DNA of 64,000 nt from Qipengyuania_B thermophila (GTDB taxonomy: Bacteria; Pseudomonadota; Alphaproteobacteria; Sphingomonadales; Sphingomonadaceae): positions 682,001 to 746,000 of the forward strand of contig NZ_SDSI01000001.1 of assembly GCF_004153605.1 (NCBI RefSeq). The letters are read 5' to 3'. Of the stretch, positions 8,258-17,440 are shown piece by piece; positions within the stretch are counted from its first letter, which is position 1, and the number at the start of each line of letters is the position of its first letter. A model generated the notes under the pieces. That model was not told where the DNA came from. It worked only from the letters and a program-made list of their open reading frames with translations, and made no database searches. Made by a program: the position numbers and the translations under genes.

Positions 8258-9504
8258 CGGCTGCCGTCTCCGAACGGCCGGAGAACCGCGGTGGCAAGGC
8301 GCCCGGACACCCCGGCGATGTCCTCGACCGGACGGACAATCAGGGTGAGAACCTGCACGGGACATTGGGCGCTCACGGTCAGGCGACCCGCGAACGGCGT
8401 TGCTTCCGCTGCGGAAGGCGGCACTTCCACGCGGCCGATTTCCTGCCCGTTCTCGCAGGCGAGCTGCCAGAAGGGGCGGCTGCCCAGACCCAGCTGCAGC
8501 TGGTCGAAGTGCCCTTCCAGCGTATAGGTCCCGGGCGGCAGATACTGGTACTGGCGCACGACCGGACCGCCCGCACCCGGCGGTGCGGCGAAGTCGACCA
8601 CGCCGACCTGCCCCTCCGCCAGAATGGCAGCCCCGGTGCCGGCGTCCGCATCCACCTGCCAGTCGAGCGGCGTGCGCACGTCCGTCCGCAACGCGAAACG
8701 CGGGTCGCGCGATCGGTTGCGCGGCGTCGCACCGCGCAGCGCCGTGTATTCCTGCCACGCACGGTCATGCTGACCGGCGGAGAACAGCGCGTTGACGAGA
8801 TACTCGCGCTGCTCCTTTGTCACCTCGAGCCCCGCGGCTCTCGCTTCGCTGAGAAACGCTGCTGCCGCGCCGGGCTGGATCCCGCTCCCGGCAACGAAGT
8901 CGAGAAAGCTGCGCGCCCAGACGGTGTCCGGACGCAGCCGCGCCAGCAGCCCGGCCCGCACGAGCGGTTCCGGAAGGGCGTTCGCCAGCACCGGATACAG
9001 GGTGTTGCGGGCGGTGTCGGACACTTTGAGGGCGATGTCGTAGTGGCGCAGCGCACCGGCAAGATCGCCGCGGCTGACCGCCTGCTCGATGGCCCATAGC
9101 TGGGGACGCAATTCGCGGCGGGACAGACGTGTGCTGTGGGCGAAGATCCGGTTGGAAAGGGCCGTATCGCCGCGCAGTTCCGCCTGGAAGGCGAGCACGG
9201 TCAGCGCGTCGGGGGTCAACGCATCCCGGCGAATGGCGAGGCGGGCCATCTCCGCCGCCGCCGACGTGTCGTCCGCCTCCGGCCGTGTGGCGAACATCTG
9301 TTCGGCATTGGCGGCGGCGATCTGTCCGTTGCCCGGTGCCAGCGCATGCGCCCGCCCCGCATCGGCGCGGACCAGCGCATTGGCGAGGCTGCCCGTGACC
9401 CCGAACCATGCCCCGACCGCGATCGCCGCCGCGACAGGCAGGCGGCGGCGCCAGTGCCCCTGCGGCCAGCGCGAGACGGATTTGGCGCGTCTGCGCTTGC
9501 CCAT
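8254..9504 (-). CDS. Membrane-anchored helical-repeat protein of the polysaccharide locus
   Basis: A 416-residue protein with an Arg-rich cytoplasmic N-terminus, one membrane segment (about 21-42) and a long periplasmic part. Residues about 60-260 are alternating helices resembling tetratricopeptide repeats (for example LAIRRDALTPDALTVLAFQA, then RGDLAGALRHYDIALKV). Residues about 275-410 look beta-rich (RTPLDWQVDAD, YLPPGTYTLEGHF, FWQLACENG), like a carbohydrate-binding or jelly-roll domain. It begins one base after the wzc-like stop and overlaps the next gene by four bases. It may be a periplasmic scaffold for polymer export; this is inference. Confidence 0.75.
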   Translation of the reverse strand: MGKRRRAKSVSRWPQGHWRRRLPVAAAIAVGAWFGVTGSLANALVRADAGRAHALAPGNGQIAAANAEQMFATRPEADDTSAAAEMARLAIRRDALTPDALTVLAFQAELRGDTALSNRIFAHSTRLSRRELRPQLWAIEQAVSRGDLAGALRHYDIALKVSDTARNTLYPVLANALPEPLVRAGLLARLRPDTVWARSFLDFVAGSGIQPGAAAAFLSEARAAGLEVTKEQREYLVNALFSAGQHDRAWQEYTALRGATPRNRSRDPRFALRTDVRTPLDWQVDADAGTGAAILAEGQVGVVDFAAPPGAGGPVVRQYQYLPPGTYTLEGHFDQLQLGLGSRPFWQLACENGQEIGRVEVPPSAAEATPFAGRLTVSAQCPVQVLTLIVRPVEDIAGVSGRLATAVLRPFGDGSR

Positions 9505-9505
9505 G

Positions 9506-11719
9506 TCAGGCCGGCTTGGAGGCCGGCTCCCGGCCGTAGCTGTAGCCGTAGTCGTAGCCGTACCCGTAATGCGAGCGGCGCGATTCGAACTTGGTCAGCA
9601 CGCCGCCGAACACGCGCGCATTCGCGGCCATCAGGCGGTTCAGCGCCGTCTTCACCTGGGCCGAGCGGATGCCGTGCGATTCCACCGCGTAGATCACGCC
9701 CTCGACCCGGCTGGCGATGAGCGGCGCATCGGCCAGTCCCATCACCGGCGGGGAGTCGATGATCACGTGATCATAGGTCTTGAGCAGCCGGGTGATGAGC
9801 TCGCCCAGCCGCGCGCCGGTCAGCAGCTCGGCGGCGTTGGGCGGGATCGGCCCCGCAGACATGGCGGTGAAGCCGAGATCGGCCATGTCGAAGGTGAGCG
9901 AACCGATGTCTTCCTCGCCGGCGAGGAAATTGCTCAGACCCCGGTCGTGGTCGACGCCGCCGAGGTGGTGGACGGACGGCGAACGCATGTCGCCATCCAC
10001 CAGGATCACCTTCTTCCCTGCGCGCGCGAGGGTGGTGGCGAGCGCCAGCGAGGTGGTCGACTTGCCTTCCGCGGGCCGTGTCGAGGTGACGGAGAAGCTG
10101 CGCGGAACGCCGTGCTCGGTGGTGAAGGCGAGGTTCGTCTGGACCGCGATGTAGGCGTCGAACAGTTCCGACTTGCGGTCGAGCAAGGCATCGCGTGGAT
10201 CGCCGCCGTCCTCGACCTTCGGCACCGAACCGAGCAGCGGCAGGCCGAGGCGGCGCTGCAGTTCGGCCGGGTCGCTGATCGCGTCGTCGAGCTGTTCCAG
10301 CGCCAGCGCGAGCAGCGCACCGAGCGCAAGGCCGGCGAGCAGCGAAATGGCCAGGTTCAGCAGTAGGCGCGGGCTGGACGGCCGCTGCGGCACGTCGGCG
10401 ACGTCGACGATGGCGACGTTGTTGACGCCGATCCCGCCGGCGACGCCGATCTCCTTGAACCGCTGCAGCAGCGCGTCGTAGAGTGCCCGGTTGGTGTCGA
10501 CCTCCTGCTGGTAGACGTTGTACTGGATCGAGCGCCGGCGCAGGTCGAGATACTCGCCCTTCAGCGCGTTGACCCGCTGTGCCAGCGCGTTTTCGCGTTC
10601 GACCGCCTGCCGGTATTCGGCTTCGGACGCGCCGCTGACGCGGGCTTCCTCCCGGGCGATGGCGCGGTCCAGCTGGGTGATCTGCTCCTGCAATGCCTGC
10701 GCCGCCGGATAGCCCGGCTCGAACCGGACCAGCATCTGCTGGTATTCGGCTGCCCGCTCAGCACGGCGCTGCCTGAGGCCGTTGATCGCCTCGTTCGAGA
10801 GCGCCTCCATCGACGCCCCGCCCCGGCCGGCCTGACGGAAGCGTGCCTCGGCCTGGATGCGGTCGGCCGTCGCGCGGGTCAGCGCCGCGTTCAGCGTGGC
10901 GAGATTGTCCGCCACGATCGAGCGTTCCTGCGTCACCAGCCCGTCGGAGCCCGACTGGGCGGGCAGGTTGATGATCTGCTGCTCGGAGGCGTAGTTCACC
11001 AGCTGCCGCTGCGACTCGTCGAGCCGCTGCTTGTATTCGGTCAGCTGCCGCTGAAGCGCCTCGCGGCCGTAGGCCGTGGCCTGCACCTTGCGTTCGAGAT
11101 TGGTCTCGATGAAGGCCTGCGACCACGCATTCGCGACCCGCGCGGAAAAGGTGGGATCGGCGCTCGTGAAGCGGATCGAGACGAGGCGCGAGAGGCGCGT
11201 CGGCTCGATGCTCACATTGTCGAGCAGGATCTGCCCCGCCTCGCGCTGGCGGGTTGCGCGGCCCTCGGCGCGGAAGCGTCCGCTCGTCTGCTGGAAGGCC
11301 GGATCATCGCCCCCGTCATGGCCAAACAGCTCGAAGAACGTCGGGTCGTCGACCAGCCGCAGCTGTGTCGCCACCCGCTCGGCCAGCGACCGCGCGCGCA
11401 GCAGGCCGTACTGGGTCTGGTAGAACTCCTGGTCGGCGATGCTCGCCTCCCGCTCCACGCCCTGGAACTGGGTGACCTGATCCGATTCGCGCGAGATCTC
11501 GATGACGGAGGTGGCGGTGTATTTCGGCGTCATCAGCAGCGTGACGACCGCGCCGGCAATGACCGCAGCCACGACCGCGCCGATGATGGCCCACTTCCAC
11601 CGCTTCGCGATCCGCAGGTACTGCTGCAGCAGCGAGGGCGCCTCGAGCTCCATCTGGGCAGGGCGCGCCGGTTCGGCCGCGACGAGGCGGCTGGGCAGGT
11701 CTTGGGCGAGGATGTTCAT
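9506..11719 (-). CDS. Wzc-type polysaccharide co-polymerase / BY-tyrosine kinase
   Basis: Inner-membrane chain-length and export regulator joined to a cytoplasmic tyrosine autokinase, 737 residues. Two membrane segments (about 44-64 and 447-470) enclose a Wzz-like periplasmic coiled-coil domain. The kinase has Walker A PAEGKSTTS (about 550), Walker A' ILVDGDMRS (about 574), Walker B HVIIDSPP (about 650) and a C-terminal tail with six Tyr alternating with Gly, Asp or Ser (HYGYGYDYGYSYG), the autophosphorylation cluster. It begins 13 bases after the wza-like gene. No Wzb-type phosphatase gene is in the window. Confidence 0.93.
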   Translation of the reverse strand: MNILAQDLPSRLVAAEPARPAQMELEAPSLLQQYLRIAKRWKWAIIGAVVAAVIAGAVVTLLMTPKYTATSVIEISRESDQVTQFQGVEREASIADQEFYQTQYGLLRARSLAERVATQLRLVDDPTFFELFGHDGGDDPAFQQTSGRFRAEGRATRQREAGQILLDNVSIEPTRLSRLVSIRFTSADPTFSARVANAWSQAFIETNLERKVQATAYGREALQRQLTEYKQRLDESQRQLVNYASEQQIINLPAQSGSDGLVTQERSIVADNLATLNAALTRATADRIQAEARFRQAGRGGASMEALSNEAINGLRQRRAERAAEYQQMLVRFEPGYPAAQALQEQITQLDRAIAREEARVSGASEAEYRQAVERENALAQRVNALKGEYLDLRRRSIQYNVYQQEVDTNRALYDALLQRFKEIGVAGGIGVNNVAIVDVADVPQRPSSPRLLLNLAISLLAGLALGALLALALEQLDDAISDPAELQRRLGLPLLGSVPKVEDGGDPRDALLDRKSELFDAYIAVQTNLAFTTEHGVPRSFSVTSTRPAEGKSTTSLALATTLARAGKKVILVDGDMRSPSVHHLGGVDHDRGLSNFLAGEEDIGSLTFDMADLGFTAMSAGPIPPNAAELLTGARLGELITRLLKTYDHVIIDSPPVMGLADAPLIASRVEGVIYAVESHGIRSAQVKTALNRLMAANARVFGGVLTKFESRRSHYGYGYDYGYSYGREPASKPA

Positions 11720-11732
11720 GCCGGGAGGAAAC

Positions 11733-12440
11733 TCACTGGAGGATCGCGATCACCGGCGAGGCGAGCAGCGGGGCGATGCCCACGAAGTCGCGGAACAGCC
11801 GCCGCTGCGGACTGTCGCCGACCACCACCACGTCATTGGCGAAGAGCGAGGGATCCTCGTAGGCGCCGCGGCGGATCGCGTTGATGTTGTAGAGCGCCGC
11901 CATGCGCTGTCCGTTGACCGTGCGCAGGATGACGACATCGTCCTGCTTGGCGAACTCGGTCAGGCCCCGGGCCGAGGCGATCGCCCGGAGCAGCGTCATC
12001 TGATTGGTCACCGGGTAGAGGCCGGGCTCCACCACCTGACCGTCGACGGTGACGACCTGGCTGACGGAGTTCTCGATGTTCACGGTGACGTCGGGATTGC
12101 GGACATAGCGGCCGCGCAGCGCGCCGGCGATGTCGTCGGCCAGTTCCCGCGCCGTCTTGCCGCCGGCATCGAGCGTCCCGATGAGCGGCATGGCGATGCG
12201 TCCGCCGGCGTCGACCTGCATGCGCCGGCTCAGCTCCTGCACCCCGAACACCGACACGGTGATGGTGTCCAGCGGACCGATCAGCGACAATCGGTCCTGC
12301 GCGGTCAGATCCGAACGGATCGGCGCCGGCAGGGCGCGCTCGCCCTCGACGATCGTCAGCCCGGCGGCCGGCTGCAAGCGGGGCTGTCCCGCGCACGCGG
12401 CAAGAAGCGCAAGAACCGGGAGCAGAAAAACCTTGGGCAT
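11733..12440 (-). CDS. Wza-like polysaccharide export lipoprotein
   Basis: Outer-membrane export component, 235 residues. The ATG at 12440 gives a lipoprotein signal with lipobox LLAAC; the open frame continues upstream but that part is not protein-like. After a linker come the polysaccharide export (PES) domain (LDTITVSVFGV to NPDVTVNI, about 60-135) and an SLBB segment (VTVDGQVVEPGLYPV, about 140-190). It is shorter than E. coli Wza (about 380) and ends in a hydrophobic stretch. First gene of the wza/wzc row, behind a candidate promoter at 12474-12502. Confidence 0.9.
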   Translation of the reverse strand: MPKVFLLPVLALLAACAGQPRLQPAAGLTIVEGERALPAPIRSDLTAQDRLSLIGPLDTITVSVFGVQELSRRMQVDAGGRIAMPLIGTLDAGGKTARELADDIAGALRGRYVRNPDVTVNIENSVSQVVTVDGQVVEPGLYPVTNQMTLLRAIASARGLTEFAKQDDVVILRTVNGQRMAALYNINAIRRGAYEDPSLFANDVVVVGDSPQRRLFRDFVGIAPLLASPVIAILQ

Positions 12441-12473
12441 CGCGAACAGTTCCAGTGAGTTCGGCTGCCTGAG

Positions 12474-12502
12474 CCTATAGTGAACAGCGCCCGCAAGGTA
12501 AA
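12474..12502 (-). promoter_or_regulatory. Candidate sigma-70-type promoter for the wza/wzc row
   Basis: On the minus strand, TTTACC (12502-12497) and TATAGG (12479-12474) are separated by 17 bases; each matches the consensus at four of six positions. The -10 element ends 34 bases before the ATG at 12440, in the 83-base gap between the ligase-like and wza-like genes. Confidence 0.4.
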
Positions 12503-12523
12503 GTTGGCGTGTCCCGCGCAAGA

Positions 12524-13906
12524 TCAGGGAGTGTCGTCCAGTCTGCGTGTGCTGCCGGACAGCCACACTGCCGCCAGCATCAGCACGCCCATGACGAGCG
12601 GCGTTCGCGCCGGATAGTCGATGAGGCTTGCCGCCGCAACCAGCAGGATCAGCGCGGAGCCGGCGAGCGGCAGCAGCCGCGCGGGACGCGCCTTGAGCGC
12701 CCGCCACGTCGCCACACCCCACCACGCCGCCCCGGCGAGCAGCAACGCCGCGCCCGCGACACCGCCTTCAAGGGTGATCTGGAGCCAGTCGCTGTGCGCC
12801 TGGTTGATGTATTGCGGCTGCAGCATGGCTTCCGGTTCGGTCACGCGGAACACCGGGTCGAAGGTGCCGAACCCCGTGCCAGCGGGCAGGTAGAACTGCG
12901 TCATCTGCACCACCACCGGCAGGAACCGGTTGCGCAGGTCGTCGGCCGAGGCGAGCGTCAGCGCGCGATCGACCGACACGGCGCGCCCCGACAGGACGCT
13001 CAGCACGAGCACGCCGACGATGGCCGCCACGATGATCCCGACCACCGGCACCAGCAGCCGCCGCGGCAACCGTGCCGCCAGCGTGCGGACCTGCTTGCGC
13101 GCGATGGCGAGGCCGGCAACGGCGCCGGCGAAGCCCAGCACCAGGCCCGCGCGCGAGCCGCTGGCGAACACGAGAAGAAGGAACACCGGGATCAGCCCGA
13201 TGGCCGCCACGGCGCGGAAATGGCGGCTGTCGTCCGCGCGCAGGCCCCACACCGGCGCCAGCACGCAGCCCATGGCGAGGAACAGGGCGAAGTGGTTGCG
13301 GTTGGCAAAGCTGCCGCTGACCTCCCCCCGCATGTCGTTGACGAAAGGGCTGTCCCAGCGCGCGCCCGACACCTGCAGCAGGGCGATCAGGCCGCCGGCG
13401 ACGACCAGCCCGAGCAGCACGCCGGCGATGCGCCGGTGCTGGTCGCGATCGAGCTGTTCGGCCAGCAGCAGCACGGCTGCGGGAACGATCAGCGAGCCGA
13501 GCGCATTGGCGGTGCCGCCGGGCGACATGCTGAGCGGGCGCCAGGGCTGCTCGAGGCCCGCCACGAGCGCCGATTGCGCCAGCAGGTCGCGGCCGGGCAG
13601 CGCCGTCCACAGCGCCGGCGGCAACGGCACCAGCTGAAGCGCGACCAGCGCGATCGTGGCGCCCAGCAGCAGCGCCGGCGCGGAACGCGGCAGGCGGACC
13701 CGCACGGAAAACAGGATCAGCGCGCCCAGAACGCCCCAGGCGAAGAACCGCACCACCGGCTGACCGAGAACGTCGGCACGCGAGGCGCCTCCCGCCAGCA
13801 GCAGCACCGTCAGCAGGGCGGCAAGCAGCCAGAAGGCCAGCGGCGAACCCGCTTCGCGCATGCTGCCGGAGGATGAGTCCATGGACGCGGTTCTTGCAAC
13901 AATCAT
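12524..13906 (-). CDS. O-antigen ligase / polymerase (Wzy_C family) membrane protein
   Basis: Polytopic membrane protein of 460 residues with 11-12 hydrophobic segments. The O-antigen ligase signature is the long periplasmic loop with GSFANRNHFALFLAMG and, later, INQAHSDWLQITLEGG; a conserved Arg occurs in the GSRAGL segment. Members either ligate polymer to a lipid carrier or polymerise repeat units, and sequence alone does not decide. ATG 13906 is used; ATG 13882 is an alternative and neither has a strong ribosome binding site. It precedes the wza-like gene on the same strand. Confidence 0.85.
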   Translation of the reverse strand: MIVARTASMDSSSGSMREAGSPLAFWLLAALLTVLLLAGGASRADVLGQPVVRFFAWGVLGALILFSVRVRLPRSAPALLLGATIALVALQLVPLPPALWTALPGRDLLAQSALVAGLEQPWRPLSMSPGGTANALGSLIVPAAVLLLAEQLDRDQHRRIAGVLLGLVVAGGLIALLQVSGARWDSPFVNDMRGEVSGSFANRNHFALFLAMGCVLAPVWGLRADDSRHFRAVAAIGLIPVFLLLVFASGSRAGLVLGFAGAVAGLAIARKQVRTLAARLPRRLLVPVVGIIVAAIVGVLVLSVLSGRAVSVDRALTLASADDLRNRFLPVVVQMTQFYLPAGTGFGTFDPVFRVTEPEAMLQPQYINQAHSDWLQITLEGGVAGAALLLAGAAWWGVATWRALKARPARLLPLAGSALILLVAAASLIDYPARTPLVMGVLMLAAVWLSGSTRRLDDTP

Positions 13907-13942
13907 TTGAGGGAAGAGGCAGGCCGCCATACAAGCGCCGCC

Positions 13943-14437
13943 ATGGAAGCACAATCCCGCCCCCTCCGAAGCCGCACCGTCCACGCTCGCATCGCCGCTG
14001 CGGCGATGGTCGTGGCGCTCTCTGGCGGCCTTGCGGCCTGCGGCGAGCCGATCGCGTTGCCGGATGCCGCTACCGGGACCGCGGCCGGGCGCACCCCGTC
14101 AGCCGAGGAGCGGCGGGCGGCGCAGTCCCTGTCGATCGGCAACCAGCAAGCGCTGGCCGCCGCCACCCCCTATGACCGCGCGCTCCTGTGCAGCTTCGCG
14201 CTGGAGGCGCTCGACGGGCAGCTGCGCGAACGCGGGCTGCTCAACGATGCGCAGCGGCAGGCGTTTGCGCAGATGCGGGCGGAGTTCGCCCGGCAGCTGC
14301 GGGCAACCGCCGGAGAGCGGGCTGAGGCGGATGTGGCGCGCGACCGGCAGACGGTGGCCGAGGCGCATCCCGAGCCGGGCGACCAAGCGCAGATCGCCAT
14401 CGGCTGCCTGCGGCGCTTTCAGCAGGAGACGGCCTGA
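13943..14437 (+). CDS. Putative lipoprotein, unknown function
   Basis: A 164-residue protein with a lipobox (SGGLAAC) near residue 33, then a mostly helical, Arg/Gln/Ala-rich domain with Cys in LLCSFALEAL and in IGCLRRF. It diverges from the ligase-like gene with only 36 bases between the starts. A TTG at 13907 in the same frame would lengthen it, but the ATG gives a better lipoprotein signal. No family recognised. Confidence 0.7.
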   Translation: MEAQSRPLRSRTVHARIAAAAMVVALSGGLAACGEPIALPDAATGTAAGRTPSAEERRAAQSLSIGNQQALAAATPYDRALLCSFALEALDGQLRERGLLNDAQRQAFAQMRAEFARQLRATAGERAEADVARDRQTVAEAHPEPGDQAQIAIGCLRRFQQETA

Positions 14438-14464
14438 CGCCGCGGCATCGCTCGCCAAGGAGGA

Positions 14465-15271
14465 CTAGCCAAGGGCGATGTCCGGCGCATCCTCCTGCTT
14501 CATGCCGACCACGTGATAGCCTGCATCGACATGGTGGACCTCGCCGGTCACACCGGAGGCCAGGTCGGAGAGCAGGTACAGCCCGGCGCCGCCCACATCC
14601 TCGATGGTGATGTTGCGGCGCAGGGGCGCGTTCAGCTCGTTCCAGCGCAGGATATAGCGGAAGTCGCCAATGCCGCTCGCGGCCAGCGTCTTGACCGGAC
14701 CGGCCGACAACGCGTTGACGCGGATGCCGTCAGGGCCGAGATCGTTGGCGAGGTAGCGGACGCTCGCCTCGAGCGCCGCCTTCGCCACGCCCATGACGTT
14801 GTAGTGCGGCACGACCTTTTCCGCCCCGTAATAGGTCAGCGTCAGCACGCTGCCCCCGTCGGGCATCATCGCCGCCGCCCGGCGCGTCACCGCCACGAGC
14901 GAGTAGGCAGAGACGTTCATGGTCATCAGGAAGTTGTCGAGCGAGGTGTCGACGAACCGGCCGCGCAGCTCGTTCTTGTCCGAAAAGCCGATGGCGTGAA
15001 CGAGGAAATCGAGCGTCCCCCACCGCTCCTGCAGCTGCGCGAAGGTCCGGTCGAGCGCGGCCATGTCCGAGACATCGCAGTCGAGCGTAACGTCGCTCCC
15101 CAGTTGCGCGGCGAGCGGCGCCACCCGCTTGCCCAGCGCCTCGCCCTGATAGGAGAAGGCCAGCTCGGCACCATGTTCCGCGAGTTTCTGCGCAATGCCC
15201 CAGGCCAGCGACCTCGTGTTCGCCAGCCCCATGATGAGCCCGCGCTTTCCCTTCATCAGACCTGTCGTCAC
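14465..15271 (-). CDS. fabI: Enoyl-[acyl-carrier-protein] reductase FabI
   Basis: NADH-dependent last step of each fatty-acid elongation cycle and the target of triclosan-type inhibitors. The 268-residue protein has the FabI start GKRGLIMGLANTRSLAWGIA, the DCDVSD segment, FLVHAIGFSDKNEL, and catalytic Tyr157-x6-Lys164 in HYNVMGVAKAAL. GTG 15271 is chosen because GGAGG lies 6 bases upstream and the GTG overlaps the yihY stop (GTGA); ATG 15256 would give 263 residues. The 3' end faces the lipoprotein gene at 13943. Confidence 0.95.
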   Translation of the reverse strand: MTTGLMKGKRGLIMGLANTRSLAWGIAQKLAEHGAELAFSYQGEALGKRVAPLAAQLGSDVTLDCDVSDMAALDRTFAQLQERWGTLDFLVHAIGFSDKNELRGRFVDTSLDNFLMTMNVSAYSLVAVTRRAAAMMPDGGSVLTLTYYGAEKVVPHYNVMGVAKAALEASVRYLANDLGPDGIRVNALSAGPVKTLAASGIGDFRYILRWNELNAPLRRNITIEDVGGAGLYLLSDLASGVTGEVHHVDAGYHVVGMKQEDAPDIALG

Positions 15272-16326
15272 GATGTTCCTCCCAGTGTGTGCGCCGCCTC
15301 CTGCGTCGCCGGATCCGCTGTATCGAGCGCGATGACCGCGTCTCCCGCCGCGTCGTCGGCAGGCGCGTCCCCGTCGACGACCGCCGCCTCTTCCTCGGGC
15401 GTTTCGGCGAGCGCAGCGTTCAGTTCCGCGCCGATGACCAGGCCGAACCCGACCAGCCAGAAGAAGAACAGCGCCACCATGGCTCCGGCCAGGCTGCCAT
15501 AGGTGAGGTCGTAGCTGAAGAAGCTGCGGAGCAGCGGCGGCAGGGCCATGGTGACAGCGATCCACCACACCGTGACCAGCAGCACGCCTGGCCACTTGGC
15601 GTAGCGGCGGCCGCGATAGGCATGCGGGGTGAGGGTGTAGAACAGCAGGTAGAGCGACAGGAACAGCCCGAAGGCGGGCACGATGCGGGACAGGCGCAGC
15701 CGAGCGAGCGCGGTGGTGAGATCCGGCAGAAAGGCGGCGATGAACTCCTGCGCGGTGCCGATCAGCACCTGGGCGATCAGCGACAAAAGCAGCAGCACGA
15801 CGGCAAGCACGGTGATCCCGGCCGAGAGCAGCCGATAGCGCAGAAAGGAGACGCTGGCCTCGGTGCCATAGGCCCGGCGCAGGACATCTCGGATTGTCTC
15901 GATCAGGCTGCCGACGGTCCACAGCGCCACCAGTCCGCCGGCCCACAGCAGCCATCCGCTGCGCGCCGCGATGACGTCCAGCGCGACCGGGCGCAGCGTG
16001 TCCGCCACCACCGGCGGCAGGGCGAGCAGCACGGCGTTCACGGTCGCCGCCCGGTCCTCCTCCCCGCCGATCAGCGAGAACACCGCCGCGCCGAGGATGA
16101 AAAAGGGAAAGATCGCCAGCATCGACATGTAGGCAAGGTTGCCGGCATGGATGAAGCCGTCGTTGTAGGTGCCGTTCAGCACCCGCTTGCCGATCTCGTA
16201 GGCCCGTGTCCCGGGTCCGTAGTCGCGCCGGATGCGTCCCTTGAGCTTCTGCGCCGCCCGGCGCCGCGCCTCCGGCGACAGGGAGCGGACGGGCTGCTCG
16301 TGCGCAGGTGCCGGCGCGTCACTCAC
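15268..16326 (-). CDS. YihY/BrkB-type inner membrane protein
   Basis: A 352-residue YihY/virulence factor BrkB family protein, once misnamed RNase BN; its role is unknown. Six hydrophobic segments lie between residues 60 and 300, with family motifs AGNLAYMSMLAIFPF near the first and DLTYGSLAGAMVALFFFW near the last. The N-terminus is basic; the last 55 residues are an acidic Ala/Asp-rich tail. Translationally coupled to fabI by a four-base overlap. Confidence 0.88.
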   Translation of the reverse strand: MSDAPAPAHEQPVRSLSPEARRRAAQKLKGRIRRDYGPGTRAYEIGKRVLNGTYNDGFIHAGNLAYMSMLAIFPFFILGAAVFSLIGGEEDRAATVNAVLLALPPVVADTLRPVALDVIAARSGWLLWAGGLVALWTVGSLIETIRDVLRRAYGTEASVSFLRYRLLSAGITVLAVVLLLLSLIAQVLIGTAQEFIAAFLPDLTTALARLRLSRIVPAFGLFLSLYLLFYTLTPHAYRGRRYAKWPGVLLVTVWWIAVTMALPPLLRSFFSYDLTYGSLAGAMVALFFFWLVGFGLVIGAELNAALAETPEEEAAVVDGDAPADDAAGDAVIALDTADPATQEAAHTLGGTS

Positions 16327-16370
16327 CGGCCGGACTCCGGCGCATCATCGCTGGCCGGCGGGTGCAAGGC

Positions 16371-17324
16371 TTACCCCGCGAGGGTGGCACGCGGATCGCT
16401 CGCGTCGCGCCAGCCTTCCAGCCTGGCCGCAAGCTCGGACACATCGGCCGGCAGCTGGATCGACAGGGTGACGAGCTGGTCGCCGCGGGTGCCATCCTTG
16501 CGGGAGAACCCCTTGCCGCGCAGCCGCAGGACAGTGCCGCTGCTCGAGCCGGGCTTGACCGTCATCATCACCGGCCCGTCGACCGTGGGCACCCGCACCC
16601 GCGCCCCGCGGACCGCCTCGTCGAGGGTGACGGGCAGCTCCATGCGCACATCGTCGCCGTCGCGGCGAAACACCCGGTGCGGCTCGATGGCGATCGTGAT
16701 CAGCGCGTCTCCAGCCCCGCCCGGCCCCGCTTCGCCCTTGCCGCGCAGGCGCATCTGGGTGCCGTCCTCGACCCCCGCCGGCAGCTTGAGATCCACCGTC
16801 TTGCCGTCGGCCAGGGTGATGCGCTGCTCCGTGCGGGTCGCCGCGTCGGTGAACGGCACCCGCAGCCGGTACTGGACGTCGGCGCCGCGCGCGGGCGGGG
16901 CGCGAAAGCCGCCCCGGAAGCCCCCCTGCCGCCCGCCCATCCCCGCGCGCGCTCCGCCGCCGCTGCCGAACAGGCCCTCGAACAGGTCGCCAAGATCGAC
17001 CCCTTCCTGCGCGAAGCCGCCGAACTCCTCGGCCCGGAACCCGCCCGGTCCGCCGGCCGCATGCCGGAAGCCGCCGCCCATGCCGGCGAACGGGTTGGTA
17101 GGGTTGCCGTCGGCGTCGATCTCGCCGCGGTCGAACCGGGCGCGCTTGTCCGCATCGGAGAGCAGGTCGTATGCGTTGGTGACGCGCGAGAACCGCTCCG
17201 CCGCCTGCGGATTGTTCGCGTTGCGGTCGGGATGGAGTTCCTTGGCCAGCTTGCGGTAGGCGCTCTTGATCTCCTTTTCGGAGGCGTCGCGCGCCACGCC
17301 AAGAGTCGCGTAAGGGTCTGCCAT
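16371..17324 (-). CDS. DnaJ-family co-chaperone, CbpA type
   Basis: A 317-residue Hsp40 protein that would stimulate DnaK ATPase. The J domain (1-70) has the essential HPD in KELHPDRN. A Gly/Phe/Arg-rich linker (about 75-150) follows, then the two-part DnaJ C-terminal peptide-binding domain (about 155-300), which contains PVTLDEAVRGARVRVPT. There is no CxxCxGxG zinc finger, so it is CbpA/DnaJ-like rather than DnaJ. It diverges from pdxH across 116 bases and lies 44 bases upstream of yihY. Confidence 0.9.
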   Translation of the reverse strand: MADPYATLGVARDASEKEIKSAYRKLAKELHPDRNANNPQAAERFSRVTNAYDLLSDADKRARFDRGEIDADGNPTNPFAGMGGGFRHAAGGPGGFRAEEFGGFAQEGVDLGDLFEGLFGSGGGARAGMGGRQGGFRGGFRAPPARGADVQYRLRVPFTDAATRTEQRITLADGKTVDLKLPAGVEDGTQMRLRGKGEAGPGGAGDALITIAIEPHRVFRRDGDDVRMELPVTLDEAVRGARVRVPTVDGPVMMTVKPGSSSGTVLRLRGKGFSRKDGTRGDQLVTLSIQLPADVSELAARLEGWRDASDPRATLAG

Positions 17325-17440
17325 GGCGTCTAGCTAGGTGCAGGACAGAAGGAGGGCAATTGCTTTCCACCCGTGCGCATCGGCGCTAAGGGCGGGGTCC
17401 GCCGCCGCGGCCGCCGTCGCGGCGACGGTGTTGCAAGGGC

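Noticed and set aside
6848..8527. A 559-codon plus-strand open frame across the UXS and small-protein genes
   Set aside because: Its translation is Arg/Ala low-complexity with no domain, and it is antisense to clear minus-strand coding sequence; long chance frames are common at this G+C.
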